Positions 24,447-33,735 are shown, counted from the first letter of the stretch. The stretch is DNA of 42,528 nt from Bacteroidales bacterium (GCA_016783885.1 JADHVR010000030.1:1-42528), one strand, 5' to 3'. Made by a program: numbers and translations. Notes: generated from the sequence alone by a model not told the origin.

Positions 24447-26504
24447 TCATTTCTCAATCCTCACCCTTGCATCCACTGCCACAATCTTATCACCTTTCCC
24501 TAACAAAGGGTTCAAATCCATTTCCATTATTTCAGGTGCTGCATTCAGTAAAGCTGAAACCTTTACAATAATATCAGCAAACTTATTAACGCTGACACCT
24601 TCCTGTCCGCGGACTCCTTCAAATATCTTATAGCATTTCAGGTTTTTGATCATTAATTTAGCTTCTTCAGTGCCTGCCGGAGCCAAGGCAGATTGGACAT
24701 CCTTAAAGACTTCAATGAAAATACCACCCATTCCGCACAGTACAATATGCCCGAATTTGGGTTCAAATTTAGCACCTGTAAAAAGCTCAATACCCGAAAG
24801 CATTGGCTGAACCAGGATAGCTGTTACATCTTTAATTTTTATCATCCGTTCGAATTCCTTTTCGACGGTTTCCCTATCTTCAATATTTAGCACTACACCA
24901 CCCACATCAGATTTATGTAAAGGACCGATCACTTTCATAACGACCGGATATCCCAGTTTATCAGCCGCCTGTCTTGCCTCATCTATTGTTTTTACAACTG
25001 CTTCACCTGACCTTGGTATTCTGCTGGCGTCGAGTAATTCCTGTACTGCAACAGGTGGAAGATAACCCGAATCCGATTGTGATATGACCGAACGGATCTT
25101 AACTTTGTTAATGTCCGGTAAAATAATTGTATCAGGTTGGGGTTTGGGCGTAAAATATACTTTAGCTAAAGCTTTTCCAAGCGGCACCTCATCAGGGAAG
25201 TTTATTCTGCCTTTTGATAAAAATTCTCCTACAGCCTGCTCTGCTGTGTGGACTGAAGGAAGCACCGGGTAAATAGGTTTCCGTGATGATTTCATTTTTG
25301 CATCCAGAACTTCATAAACATCATTTATAGGAACCAATCCGGGTGTGCCGAAAATAACAACCATTGCATCAATATGGTCAAATTTATTATCAACATAATC
25401 AATGATTGTTGCAAGTTGGTCCGCAGTTCCGGTTGCCAGAAAGTCGATAGGATTTTCTACTGAAGAACCCGGAAAGAGTCTTTTTTTTAATTCATTCGCA
25501 TAATCGCCTTTAATTGGTGGTACTTCCAAACCTCCATTTGACAGAGCATCGGCTAACATTACACCAGGTCCGCCTGCATGTGTGATTACGGCAATTTTTT
25601 TTCCTTTCAATTCAGGGTGCATAAATACTGATCCAACCGATATTAATTCCTCTATTCCATCACATCTTACAATCCCTGATTTTCTGAATAATGCATCCAC
25701 AGCAATATCCGAACTGGCAAGCGCTCCCGTATGCGATGATGCAGCACGACTTCCTGCCTCTGTAGTTCCTGATTTGATAGCAGCTATTTTACAACCTTTT
25801 CGAATCAGGGAAGAAGTATGTTTCAGAAGTAACAGCGGATTATTAATAGTTTCGATATAAAGCAGCTTTACTTTAGAGCTTTTTTGAGGATCAAAATTTT
25901 CATCAAGATATTGAAGTATTTCTTCCACGCCCATCTGTGCTGAATTACCAACCGAAAGAACATTTGCAAATGTCAAACCTTTTGGAATACCGGCTTCCAT
26001 GATGAAACAAGCCGTGGCTCCCGAACCGGAAATAAAATCGCAACCTTTCGGGACAAGCCATGGGATTGGTTTAGTGAAAACGCCGTGATAGTTGGGAGTT
26101 AAAACACCTATACAGTTCGGGCCTATTAATGCTCCGTTATATTTATTTATCTGCCCGACAATTTTTTGTTCCAACATTTTTCCTTCCTCGCTTTCTTCGC
26201 TGAATCCCGCCGAAATAATAACAAAAGCTTTGGTATTTTTTTGCTCGGTAAGTATTTTTATAACATCAAAGATGAATTTAGCAGCAATGGCAATTATGGC
26301 AAGTTCAACATCTGGAAGATCAATGGGGTTTTGATAACTTTTAATTCCCTGAACTTCGGTTTCTTTAAGGTTGGCAACATACAATTTCCCTTTGTAATCT
26401 CCATCAATAAGATTCTTTAATACCTTACCGCCGGGCTTTGAAACGTCATTCGATCCGCCAACAACAACAATGCTTTTCGGGTTAATTAATTGTTTATTGA
26501 TCAT
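24447..26504 (-). CDS. ADP-forming acetate/acyl-CoA synthetase, fused alpha-beta subunits
   Basis: The 685-residue cytosolic enzyme has an N-terminal CoA-binding Rossmann domain (SIVVVGGSNDVSKPGGKVLK), succinyl-CoA-ligase-like domains with GPNCIGVLTP and the phospho-His motif SRAASSHTGALA (about residues 256-267), and ATHAGGPG-like VITHAGGPGVMLAD (about 308-321). A C-terminal ATP-grasp_5 domain follows (about 465-685, GYPVVMKVIGPLHKSDVGGV, ELFTGAKFEPKFGHIVLCGM). It interconverts acyl-CoA plus ADP and phosphate with acid, ATP and CoA, allowing ATP formation from acetyl-CoA or amino-acid-derived acyl-CoAs in fermenters. The fused alpha-beta order is seen in many anaerobes. It stands alone. Confidence 0.88.
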   Translation of the reverse strand: MINKQLINPKSIVVVGGSNDVSKPGGKVLKNLIDGDYKGKLYVANLKETEVQGIKSYQNPIDLPDVELAIIAIAAKFIFDVIKILTEQKNTKAFVIISAGFSEESEEGKMLEQKIVGQINKYNGALIGPNCIGVLTPNYHGVFTKPIPWLVPKGCDFISGSGATACFIMEAGIPKGLTFANVLSVGNSAQMGVEEILQYLDENFDPQKSSKVKLLYIETINNPLLLLKHTSSLIRKGCKIAAIKSGTTEAGSRAASSHTGALASSDIAVDALFRKSGIVRCDGIEELISVGSVFMHPELKGKKIAVITHAGGPGVMLADALSNGGLEVPPIKGDYANELKKRLFPGSSVENPIDFLATGTADQLATIIDYVDNKFDHIDAMVVIFGTPGLVPINDVYEVLDAKMKSSRKPIYPVLPSVHTAEQAVGEFLSKGRINFPDEVPLGKALAKVYFTPKPQPDTIILPDINKVKIRSVISQSDSGYLPPVAVQELLDASRIPRSGEAVVKTIDEARQAADKLGYPVVMKVIGPLHKSDVGGVVLNIEDRETVEKEFERMIKIKDVTAILVQPMLSGIELFTGAKFEPKFGHIVLCGMGGIFIEVFKDVQSALAPAGTEEAKLMIKNLKCYKIFEGVRGQEGVSVNKFADIIVKVSALLNAAPEIMEMDLNPLLGKGDKIVAVDARVRIEK

Positions 26505-26588
26505 AAAAAAATTTCAGAATATTTTTCAATATAGGGTGCTAAAATAACAAACAATAACAAATAAAGATTATAGAAAAGACAAATTTAT

Positions 26589-26596
26589 TATTTTTG
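26589..26596 (+). promoter_or_regulatory. -7 promoter element of the AI-2E family gene
   Basis: TATTTTTG, a TAnnTTTG match, 20 bases before the ATG at 26617. Confidence 0.4.
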
Positions 26597-26616
26597 AAAA
26601 TTAAAAAAATTCAATT

Positions 26617-27735
26617 ATGATTAAAAGTAAAACACGTGCCGAACGTATCTCCCCTGTATTAATAGTCGCGGCATTTATCATCATCATTGCAGGAGTAAAG
26701 TATGCAAGTTCAATTGTTACGCTGATGCTAATGGCTCTTTTTGTCAGTATCATCTGTGCACAACCGATTAGTTGGCTTGAAAAAAGAAAGGTGCCTCATG
26801 GACTCGCTATCGTTATTGTTTTGCTGGGAATTTTATTAATTTTTTTTGGACTTGGCGAGTTGATCGGAGAATCATTGGCAGGATTTACAAAAGATGCCCC
26901 CGAATATGAAAATAGACTGAATGAAATAGGAACAACACTTTTTCAGTCATTGAATGATAAAGGGTTTAATATTTCACATGATCAGCTAATAAAGATGCTT
27001 GCTCCGGGTAAGATTATAAATTTTACTGCCACAGTGATTAGCGAACTTGGTGAAATAATGGGAAGTACAATTTTAATTCTTTTTGTTGTTCTTTTTATAC
27101 TCCTGGAATTTAATAGTTTTTCGGTTAAAACCAAAGCAATAGTGAAAATCCCGGCAGAATCGTTAAATTATTTAGAAAAGATAGGGAAAAGCATCCGTTA
27201 TTATTTGGGAATAAAAACAATGGCATGTCTTTTAACAGGTGTATTCATTTGGGTATGTCTGATAATTATCGGTGTTGATTATGCGATATTATGGGCATTG
27301 ATCGTTTTTCTGTTGAATTATATTCCAACTATCGGTCCAATTATCGCTGGTGTTCCTGCGGCATTATTTGCATTAATTCAATTGGGATTTGGAGGCGCAA
27401 TGTGGACTATCGGAAGCTATGTTGTAGTTAATATGTTGATTGGGAATGTAATCGAGCCTAAGATGATGGGAAAAGGAATGGGGCTATCAACACTTGTCGT
27501 ATTTATTGCACTTATTTTTTGGGGATTTGTGCTTGGAACCGTAGGTATGTTCCTGTCTGTTCCTCTTACAATGTCAATAAAGATCATGTTAGAACAAAGC
27601 GAAAAAACACGATGGATCGCCATCCTGCTCGGCACACAGGAAGACGCCCAAACCATTGTGGATGAAAGGCAGTCGGCAGTCCGGAGTCAACATTCCGCAG
27701 TCGGCAGTCCACAATCAGAACAAGGTGCAAAGTAA
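26617..27735 (+). CDS. AI-2E family (PerM-like) membrane transporter
   Basis: The 372-residue inner-membrane protein has about eight hydrophobic segments (PVLIVAAFIIIIAGVKYASS, IVTLMLMALFVSIICAQPIS, GLAIVIVLLGILLIFFGLGE and others). It carries the family signature LLNYIPTIGPIIAGVPA at about residues 231-247 and GNVIEPKMMGKGMGLSTLVV after it. Members include putative AI-2 exporters and Na/H antiporter-like proteins; the substrate is unknown. The final ~20 residues (ERQSAVRSQHSAVGSPQSEQ) are encoded by GCAGTCGGCAGTCC direct repeats, so the reading frame appears to have extended into an intergenic repeat. Confidence 0.88.
   Translation: MIKSKTRAERISPVLIVAAFIIIIAGVKYASSIVTLMLMALFVSIICAQPISWLEKRKVPHGLAIVIVLLGILLIFFGLGELIGESLAGFTKDAPEYENRLNEIGTTLFQSLNDKGFNISHDQLIKMLAPGKIINFTATVISELGEIMGSTILILFVVLFILLEFNSFSVKTKAIVKIPAESLNYLEKIGKSIRYYLGIKTMACLLTGVFIWVCLIIIGVDYAILWALIVFLLNYIPTIGPIIAGVPAALFALIQLGFGGAMWTIGSYVVVNMLIGNVIEPKMMGKGMGLSTLVVFIALIFWGFVLGTVGMFLSVPLTMSIKIMLEQSEKTRWIAILLGTQEDAQTIVDERQSAVRSQHSAVGSPQSEQGAK
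27669..27710 (+). repeat. Direct repeat forming the AI-2E gene tail
   Basis: GCAGTCGGCAGTCC occurs at 27669-27682 and again at 27697-27710, and itself consists of two GCAGTC units. It is coding here but looks like an intergenic repeat type. Confidence 0.6.
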
Positions 27736-27865
27736 AAAGTTAAATGTTATAAGTTATGTGATAAATATTGGTTAAACAACAAACTTAAAAACTGAAAGAC
27801 AAAGAGTGAAAGATTTGAAAAGATACTGTTTTAATATAATATTTGGATTATTTTGCACATCACTC

Positions 27866-27961
27866 CGAATTAGTTTAACTAATTCGTAACAATATACAAT
27901 CTTATTTTGTTAAAAGATTCAAGATATTCCGAAAGCCTGCCAATAGGCAAAATAAAGATTG
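27866..27961 (+). repeat. Two inverted repeats in the gap 27736-28022
   Basis: CGAATTAGTT and AACTAATTCG flank a single T (27866-27886), a 21-base near-perfect palindrome resembling an operator. CAATCTTATTTTG (27897-27909) pairs with CAAAATAAAGATTG (27948-27961) apart from one extra A. I see no gene in this gap. Confidence 0.5.
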
Positions 27962-28022
27962 TTGAAAATTGTGAACATGAAAAGAAAAATTAAATCAGTG
28001 AATCCGTGGCGATAAATAATTC

Positions 28023-28613
28023 TCACTTCTCATAAAAAAGCATCTCACGAATGTATTCATAAACTTTAATGGGCAGCATGTATCGCATGTCTTTCCCTTC
28101 TTTGATGGATTTGCGGATGAATGTTGAGGAGATTTCCATCAGTGGAGTTTTAAATATTTTTACTTTCGGATGTTTATCGTATTTACTGCCTTTATAGCCG
28201 GGACGGGCGTATATGTACATTTCGTAAAGTTCAAGAATACGATGCGGATTTTTCCATTTGTCGAAAGTGGGCAACTGGTCGGAGCCGGCAAGCAGTACAA
28301 ATTTCTTTTCCGGATACTTTTCTTCAAGGTATGTCAATGTATCAATGGTATAGGAAGGCTGCGGCATTTTAAATTCAATGTCGGTTACCCAAAAACGGGA
28401 ATCATCTTCAATAGCAATACGAATAAGCACCAGACGGTGACAGTCGGCAAGCAACGACTTCTTTTCTTTAAAAGGATTTTGCGGCGAAACCACAAACCAC
28501 ACTTTATCTATGTCGGTGTACTCCACAAAATAATTGGCAATAATCAAATGCCCGATATGGATAGGGTTGAATGAGCCGAAGAATAAGCCGATTTTCTTTG
28601 TTTGAACCATCAA
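28023..28613 (-). CDS. nadD: Nicotinate-nucleotide adenylyltransferase
   Basis: The 196-residue enzyme has the nucleotidyltransferase signature GLFFGSFNPIHIGHLIIAN (GSFNPxHxGH, residues about 11-22), the substrate region VVSPQNPFKEKK, the FVLLAGSDQLPTFDKWK segment (NadD-type GxDxxxxxxxW), and the C-terminal ISSTFIRKSIKEGKDMRYML (ISSTxIR motif). It makes deamido-NAD from nicotinate mononucleotide and ATP in NAD synthesis. Its length is normal. Met1 and Met2 are adjacent (28613 or 28610). A TACCTTTG -7 box lies at 28651-28658, and the leader carries the CCCGAA/TTCGGG hairpin. Confidence 0.93.
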   Translation of the reverse strand: MMVQTKKIGLFFGSFNPIHIGHLIIANYFVEYTDIDKVWFVVSPQNPFKEKKSLLADCHRLVLIRIAIEDDSRFWVTDIEFKMPQPSYTIDTLTYLEEKYPEKKFVLLAGSDQLPTFDKWKNPHRILELYEMYIYARPGYKGSKYDKHPKVKIFKTPLMEISSTFIRKSIKEGKDMRYMLPIKVYEYIREMLFYEK

Positions 28614-28627
28614 TTATAAGCCACAAT

Positions 28628-28658
28628 CCCGAAACTTCGGGGCTAAAATACAAAGGTA
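28628..28658 (-). promoter_or_regulatory. nadD promoter -7 box and leader hairpin
   Basis: The minus strand reads TACCTTTG at 28651-28658 (TAnnTTTG). Between it and the ATG, CCCGAA/TTCGGG (28628-28641) form a 6-base stem that belongs to the same repeat type as 24363-24384. Confidence 0.45.
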
Positions 28659-28764
28659 CACAAAATGACTGAAAAGAAATCAATATTACAAATACAGAAC
28701 AAATAATTTTTTGTTAAAATTTTTTGTATATTTACAGTGTCAATATTTTCTAAAAAATTGCATT

Positions 28765-30408
28765 ATGAAAAAACTTTTTCTTTTACCTATTCTTCTTTTC
28801 CTTTTTCAAAATCAAATATCAGCAACTATAATTATTGTTGACCAAAGCGGTGGCGGAGATTATACAACCATAGTTGAAGGAATTGTTAATTCAAATACCG
28901 GTGATACTGTCCTGGTTTACCCCGGAACATATTATGAAATCGTTAATTTTTACGGGAAAGAAATTACTGTTGCAAGCTTATTTCTTACAACGCAAGACAC
29001 TTCATATATCAACCAAACCGTAATTGACGGGAATAACGAAAATTACAGATTGGTCAGATTTGCGAACGGTGAAACGGAAAACTCCATACTAATTGGATTT
29101 ACTATAACAAATGCATCTTATCCTTATGCGGAACAGATTACATTGATACCAACAGGTCTTGGTATTTATATTAACAATAGTTCACCTGCTATTGAAAATA
29201 ATAAGATCATTAACAATGCTTATAATGATTTGTACTTTGTGGGTGGAGGAATTGTGCTTGTAAATTCCTCTGCGATTATTAAAAATAACACTATTCAAAA
29301 TAATGAAGGAGCCTATCGTGGTGGTGGAATCTATATGTTCAACTCAACAAATGTTACCATAGAGAATAACTTTATCAAAAGTAATTCAATAAACAGCGGA
29401 TTTGGAGTATCGCACGGCGGCGGGATTTATATCGACTCGTCTCAAAATATTATGATCCAAAATAATATCATCAGCAATAATTTTAATGACTTTGGTTATG
29501 GTGGTGGAATATATATTTATGATAGCGAAAATATTACTATTCTTAAAAATCGCGTTTCCAACAATATTGTCAGAGGTCCAGGCGGAGGTGGTATTTATTT
29601 TGAATTTTCATCCGGGATACACATCATTAATAATTTGTTGTATAATAACCGGGCGGGAAATAGCGGTGGAGGAATATATAGTCAAAATTCAGGAGCATTT
29701 TTAGTAAATAATACCTTTTATAATAATAAAGCTGATACTGTCTCTGTTTATGGCAAAGGAGGCGGTTTATATTGTGATGAGTCAAGTCCGGCATTATACA
29801 ATTGCATATTCTTTAATAACTGGGCAAGCAGTTCTGGTCACCAGGTTTTTCTTAATTCTGATTCTTCCGATCCGGATTTTTATTTTTGCGACGTAGAAGG
29901 CGGTGCAGAAGCCTTTGGATTAGGGAGTGGAGTTGTATATAACGGCATTTATGAAAATAATATTGATGCATATCCACAATTTACAGGCAGTGGTGCACAT
30001 CCTTTCAGCCTTGACAACTCTTCACCCTGCATCAACGCCGGAAAATCTGATACTGCCGGATTACACATCCCTGAATATGACCTTGCCGGAAATTTAAGGA
30101 TTGTTAATGATACAATTGATATAGGCGCTTATGAATATCAGTTTGGAACATACATTAATAATCACTCCTGCAACACTGAGCTAATCATTTATCCCAATCC
30201 GGGCAATGGCAGGTTTACAATTGAATTAGAGGCAATGCCTCAAAATATAGGTGTTGAGGTTTTCAATTCTGCAGGCAGCAAAGTACGATCATTTATTTTA
30301 TATAAAACACAAGTCTCAATAGACCTGACCGGATTGCCCAAAGGACTTTATTTTATAAAAGCAAAGAATAATGATTTCATTAAAACAGAGAAATTAATTA
30401 TTTATTAG
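28765..30408 (+). CDS. T9SS-secreted right-handed beta-helix protein
   Basis: From ATG 28765 this is 547 residues with a clear signal peptide (MKKLFLLPILLFLFQNQISA). IIVDQSGGGDYTTIVEGIVN then opens a parallel beta-helix with repeated coils such as NNTIQNNEGAYRGGGIYMFN, NNIISNN and GGGIYFEFSS (about residues 90-390). The C-terminal ~80 residues (ELIIYPNPGNGRFTIELEAM to KNNDFIKTEKLIIY) form a type A T9SS sorting domain: the YPNP opening, a GLPKGLYFIKA strand and a terminal KLIIY. It is therefore exported and probably anchored through T9SS. A polysaccharide-related role is possible but unproven. The longer frame from 28711 lacks a signal peptide at its start and is rejected. Confidence 0.85.
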   Translation: MKKLFLLPILLFLFQNQISATIIIVDQSGGGDYTTIVEGIVNSNTGDTVLVYPGTYYEIVNFYGKEITVASLFLTTQDTSYINQTVIDGNNENYRLVRFANGETENSILIGFTITNASYPYAEQITLIPTGLGIYINNSSPAIENNKIINNAYNDLYFVGGGIVLVNSSAIIKNNTIQNNEGAYRGGGIYMFNSTNVTIENNFIKSNSINSGFGVSHGGGIYIDSSQNIMIQNNIISNNFNDFGYGGGIYIYDSENITILKNRVSNNIVRGPGGGGIYFEFSSGIHIINNLLYNNRAGNSGGGIYSQNSGAFLVNNTFYNNKADTVSVYGKGGGLYCDESSPALYNCIFFNNWASSSGHQVFLNSDSSDPDFYFCDVEGGAEAFGLGSGVVYNGIYENNIDAYPQFTGSGAHPFSLDNSSPCINAGKSDTAGLHIPEYDLAGNLRIVNDTIDIGAYEYQFGTYINNHSCNTELIIYPNPGNGRFTIELEAMPQNIGVEVFNSAGSKVRSFILYKTQVSIDLTGLPKGLYFIKAKNNDFIKTEKLIIY

Positions 30409-30466
30409 GTCATCTCTAAAAACTCATATATTTAAATAGAAATTCTCTTCCCCATAACCATAACCC

Positions 30467-32884
30467 CTAAAACTTCAAACTCACCCCCGCCATAAAATTA
30501 AACTTTGCCTGTGGGAAGTAGCCGTTATATTCTTTATAAACTCCATTTTCATAATAAGGATAAACCCATGCATTGGTTTCGTACTCTTCATTGAAAATGT
30601 TGTTCAGGCTGAACATAATGTCAATTTGTTTAATGAAGTTTGTCTTGATTGTATAATAGAGTTTCAGGTCGTTAACAAAATAAGGATCGAGGCTGCGTTC
30701 CTTATTAGAAGTATTGTCAATATATTGCCTTCCGACATAACGGGAAAGTAAACTGATCTTGAAATTCTTAACCGGTATGTAAGACAGGTTACTACCCGCA
30801 ATAATATCAGGTGAAAAAGAAATATCAGTTGTCCCTAGTGTATCTAACTCCTGTTCCCAGGTATCCCAGTTATCGGTATAAGAAACAAAATCTTTAATTT
30901 TATTGTTGCTGTAAGTCAAATTGAAGTTCCACTCAAGGTTTTTCAGTATCTTAACACCGCCTGCAACCTCTATCCCTGTTCTGTAACTTTTAGGAACATT
31001 AACCAATATCGGGTCACCAACATTATTTATCTTTCCTGTTAATACAAGCTGGTCTTTGTAATCCATATAATACAGGTTAGCTTCCAAATTCAGGAAATTG
31101 TTATGGTATTTATAACCAATTTCGTAATCGATCAGTCTTTCAGAATTAATAACCTGCCCGGTATCGGCATCACGATATACCGAGCGGTTGGGTTCTCTGT
31201 TGGCAATAGCCAATGAAGCGTAAAGACTGTTGTTTTCATTTAAAGTAAAGTACATACCTGCTTTAGGATTAAAAAAGCTGAATGTATGCGACTGGGTCAA
31301 ATCGTGAAGGTTATCGTGTATTCCGTCAATAGAGTAATTGATCCCCCTGTATTGCAGATCAGCATACAGGTTTATAAGATCACTGACCTGATAACTGATT
31401 TTCCCGAAAATATGATAATCGGTTTTCTTTCCCGTATTTTCGTACCAGGGTTTATTTATAAAGCTATTGCTTGCATATTCCGCCCAAATGATATAACCAT
31501 AATGGTCTCCAACATAGTAGTTCCATCCACCACCAAAGGTTGCCTGGATCTTCTGAAAATTATAATTTAGTGATAAATTAAAACCGTAAAAATCGTTATA
31601 GAGCCACTTTTGTCTGATAAGATTTGTCAGGCTAATAGTATCACTGCCAATAATTACATCATCGAACCCGTATTTAGAATATTTCTGATCATTTTTATAA
31701 CTTTCGTAATATCCTTTTCCTTTTGTATAAAAAAGAGATGAAGTAAGGTTCATGCGTTTGTTAAACTCGTGTGCAAAATGCAACTGGTAATAATCCTGCC
31801 GGTAATTATCCGTTTGATTATCATAATAACCAATAATATTTCCGTTCTTATCTTCCATTTTGCCTGAAGGATTATACCTTCGGTTGGTTTTCAGACTATC
31901 CTTTGGTGTGCCATTCCATGCCTGGTAGGTTTTTTCCTTGCCGGAAGTAATGATAGCTTTTAATATGCTTTTTTCTCCGAAATATCCTCCTGAAACATAA
32001 AAAGATTTCAGGTCGGACCAGCCACGGTCGATATAACCATCGGATGATATAGCTGAAAGGCGACCATCAAAAGCCCATTTGCCATTTATTAATCCCGAAC
32101 CAAACCTGACAGTATTTTTAAAAGTATTGAATGAACCGGCAGCGCTGTTGATCTCTGCATAAGGATCGGGATTTAGTTTTGTGGTTTGGATATTAATACT
32201 GGCGCCAAAAGCTGCAGCACCGTTAGTTGAAGTTCCCACACCCCGCTGGATTTGAATATTATCAATAGATGATGCCAGGTCAGGCAGGTCAACAAAATAA
32301 ACACCGTGCGATTCGGCATCATTTAAAGGCACTCCGTTCATTGTTACGTTGATACGGGTAATATCAGTTCCCCTTATCCTGATTCCTGTATAACCTACTC
32401 CCGCACCGGCATCGGAAGTTGTAACAACCGAGGGTGTGATTTGCAGAATATAGGGCAAATCCTGTCCGAAATTATTACCTGCAATTTGCTCATTATTTAT
32501 CACGGAATAAGTCGAAGGTGATTTTTCCTGTGCCCTGGTGGCTTGTACAATAATCTCGTCATTCAGGATGGCGCTGTAAGCCAGTTCAAAATCCACAGTT
32601 TGGTCAGCCTCTAAATTAATGTTTTTAATAACCGGCTTATAACCGACATACGAAACTTTAATGGCATGTTTGCCTTGTTTAAGGTTACTTATCTTGTATA
32701 TACCATTAAAGTTAGTTGAAGTTGATAAAAACGATTTATCGACTACCACATGAGCACCGGGTAAAGGTTTGCCCGATTCTTTGTCAGTAACCTTTCCTGA
32801 AATTGTAAATTGGGAAAAGGCTGTAATTGGTTGTAAAATCAAGAGCAACAACCATACTTTGGAATTTAATTTTATTAGTCTCAT
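30467..32884 (-). CDS. TonB-dependent outer-membrane receptor, probably for thiamin compounds
   Basis: From ATG 32884 this is 805 residues with a signal peptide (MRLIKLNSKVWLLLLILQPI onward to FSQ). A carboxypeptidase-regulatory-like domain follows (FTISGKVTDKESGKPLPGAH, about 26-105), then a TonB plug (about 120-240, GIRIRGTDITRINVTMNGVP) and a 22-strand-type barrel ending FNFMAGVSLKF with terminal Phe. An upstream in-frame ATG at 32920 is less likely because the signal peptide begins at the second Met. The TPP riboswitch in its leader shows that thiamin pyrophosphate represses it, so import of thiamin or a precursor across the outer membrane is inferred. This resembles the receptor called OMR1 in THI-box studies. 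No inner-membrane partner is adjacent. Confidence 0.88.
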   Translation of the reverse strand: MRLIKLNSKVWLLLLILQPITAFSQFTISGKVTDKESGKPLPGAHVVVDKSFLSTSTNFNGIYKISNLKQGKHAIKVSYVGYKPVIKNINLEADQTVDFELAYSAILNDEIIVQATRAQEKSPSTYSVINNEQIAGNNFGQDLPYILQITPSVVTTSDAGAGVGYTGIRIRGTDITRINVTMNGVPLNDAESHGVYFVDLPDLASSIDNIQIQRGVGTSTNGAAAFGASINIQTTKLNPDPYAEINSAAGSFNTFKNTVRFGSGLINGKWAFDGRLSAISSDGYIDRGWSDLKSFYVSGGYFGEKSILKAIITSGKEKTYQAWNGTPKDSLKTNRRYNPSGKMEDKNGNIIGYYDNQTDNYRQDYYQLHFAHEFNKRMNLTSSLFYTKGKGYYESYKNDQKYSKYGFDDVIIGSDTISLTNLIRQKWLYNDFYGFNLSLNYNFQKIQATFGGGWNYYVGDHYGYIIWAEYASNSFINKPWYENTGKKTDYHIFGKISYQVSDLINLYADLQYRGINYSIDGIHDNLHDLTQSHTFSFFNPKAGMYFTLNENNSLYASLAIANREPNRSVYRDADTGQVINSERLIDYEIGYKYHNNFLNLEANLYYMDYKDQLVLTGKINNVGDPILVNVPKSYRTGIEVAGGVKILKNLEWNFNLTYSNNKIKDFVSYTDNWDTWEQELDTLGTTDISFSPDIIAGSNLSYIPVKNFKISLLSRYVGRQYIDNTSNKERSLDPYFVNDLKLYYTIKTNFIKQIDIMFSLNNIFNEEYETNAWVYPYYENGVYKEYNGYFPQAKFNFMAGVSLKF

Positions 32885-32957
32885 GGCAATAAAAATTAAT
32901 TTATAAATGACTTTAGTCATTCAAAAGAGGGAATTGCCATACTTGAATTTGAACTTT

Positions 32958-33032
32958 CATTTCCCTACGCCGGTATTACCCGGATCAGGTAAAAAGAGTA
33001 TGTTCTCAGCCCGAAATTTTGGGGCACCCCAT
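32958..33032 (-). promoter_or_regulatory. TPP riboswitch (THI element)
   Basis: The minus strand reads GGGGTGCC, GGCTGAGA, ACCTGATCCGGGTAATACCG and GGCGTAGGGAAATG in order, the conserved core of the thiamin pyrophosphate riboswitch. The ligand-binding CTGAGA and ACCTGATC segments are intact. It lies about 75 bases before the TonB receptor start. Confidence 0.95.
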
Positions 33033-33046
33033 TTGAATTGATATTG

Positions 33047-33054
33047 CAAAATTA
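33047..33054 (-). promoter_or_regulatory. -7 promoter element of the riboswitch-TonB transcript
   Basis: The minus strand reads TAATTTTG (TAnnTTTG), placing the RNA start near 33040, just before the riboswitch. It lies directly after the DUF434 gene stop. Confidence 0.55.
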
Positions 33055-33735
33055 CTATTTTTTTTGATACGAATCTAAATCAATAAAATTCGGATTAAAA
33101 AAGTATTTGAGGGTATTGCGGGCAAGATCGAATATTTTCACTTTTGATTTATCTATGATTTGTGAATCGGAGGTGGCTATAATTCCTGTTTCTGTCTCTT
33201 TTAAAATGTGATCTACTGAATCGGAAATTTTTATTTCAAAAGATAAATTGTATTGCAGGGCAATTTTATTTATTGTGTTGGAAACAAGTTCATGTTTTGT
33301 AACTTGTTTATCAATAAAAAAAATCAATTTGTATAAATCCAGTGTATTGGCGTATTGAAGGATCATTTCCACTGCTTTTTCCATCAAACCGGTTCTGAAC
33401 ATCTTTCCATGAATTTCAGAAGCATCACGCAGAAAACCGTCGTTACTGATAAAAACCAGGCTGCCGTTCAAATAGCTTGTTATTGTTAAAAGCTGGTTCA
33501 AAGAATCGATATTCACCTGATTTCCGGCAATTGAGCTTTCTTCAGACTTTTTTTTGATCCTGCCTGAGCTTTTTTCACAGGATGTGATGCCCCTGTATAA
33601 CATTGTCCTTTCAATTCCGCTTAACTTATACCTGTCGCCAACAAGTTTTAATATACCTTTTTGAGGATAGTTTTTTTCAAGTAAGAAAACATAATCCTTA
33701 ATGGCTTCCTGGAAATTTTCTGAAAGGTTTTTCAC
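33055..33735 (-). CDS. DUF434/DUF5616 domain protein
   Basis: The 226-residue cytosolic protein's N-terminus (FQEAIKDYVFLLEKNYPQKG, then LKLVGDRYKLSGIERTMLYR) matches the DUF434 pattern. The remainder (VNIDSLNQLLTITSYLNGSL, VFISNDGFLRDASEIHGKMF, then strand-helix units to the C-terminus) fits DUF5616, a nuclease/Rossmann-like domain of unknown role. The first 38 bases lie inside the end of the RelE-type toxin gene upstream on the same strand, so the two are translationally coupled or one has grown into the other. I cannot propose a reaction. Confidence 0.75.
   Translation of the reverse strand: MKNLSENFQEAIKDYVFLLEKNYPQKGILKLVGDRYKLSGIERTMLYRGITSCEKSSGRIKKKSEESSIAGNQVNIDSLNQLLTITSYLNGSLVFISNDGFLRDASEIHGKMFRTGLMEKAVEMILQYANTLDLYKLIFFIDKQVTKHELVSNTINKIALQYNLSFEIKISDSVDHILKETETGIIATSDSQIIDKSKVKIFDLARNTLKYFFNPNFIDLDSYQKK

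Noticed and set aside
24447..26420. Several open frames on the + strand inside the acyl-CoA synthetase gene
   Set aside because: They are antisense shadows of a well-conserved enzyme with clear motifs and have no protein-like pattern.
24363..28641. CCCGAA/TTCGGG-type repeats as a CRISPR or regulon signal
   Set aside because: Only two scattered copies with no regular spacing; better explained as dispersed intergenic hairpins.
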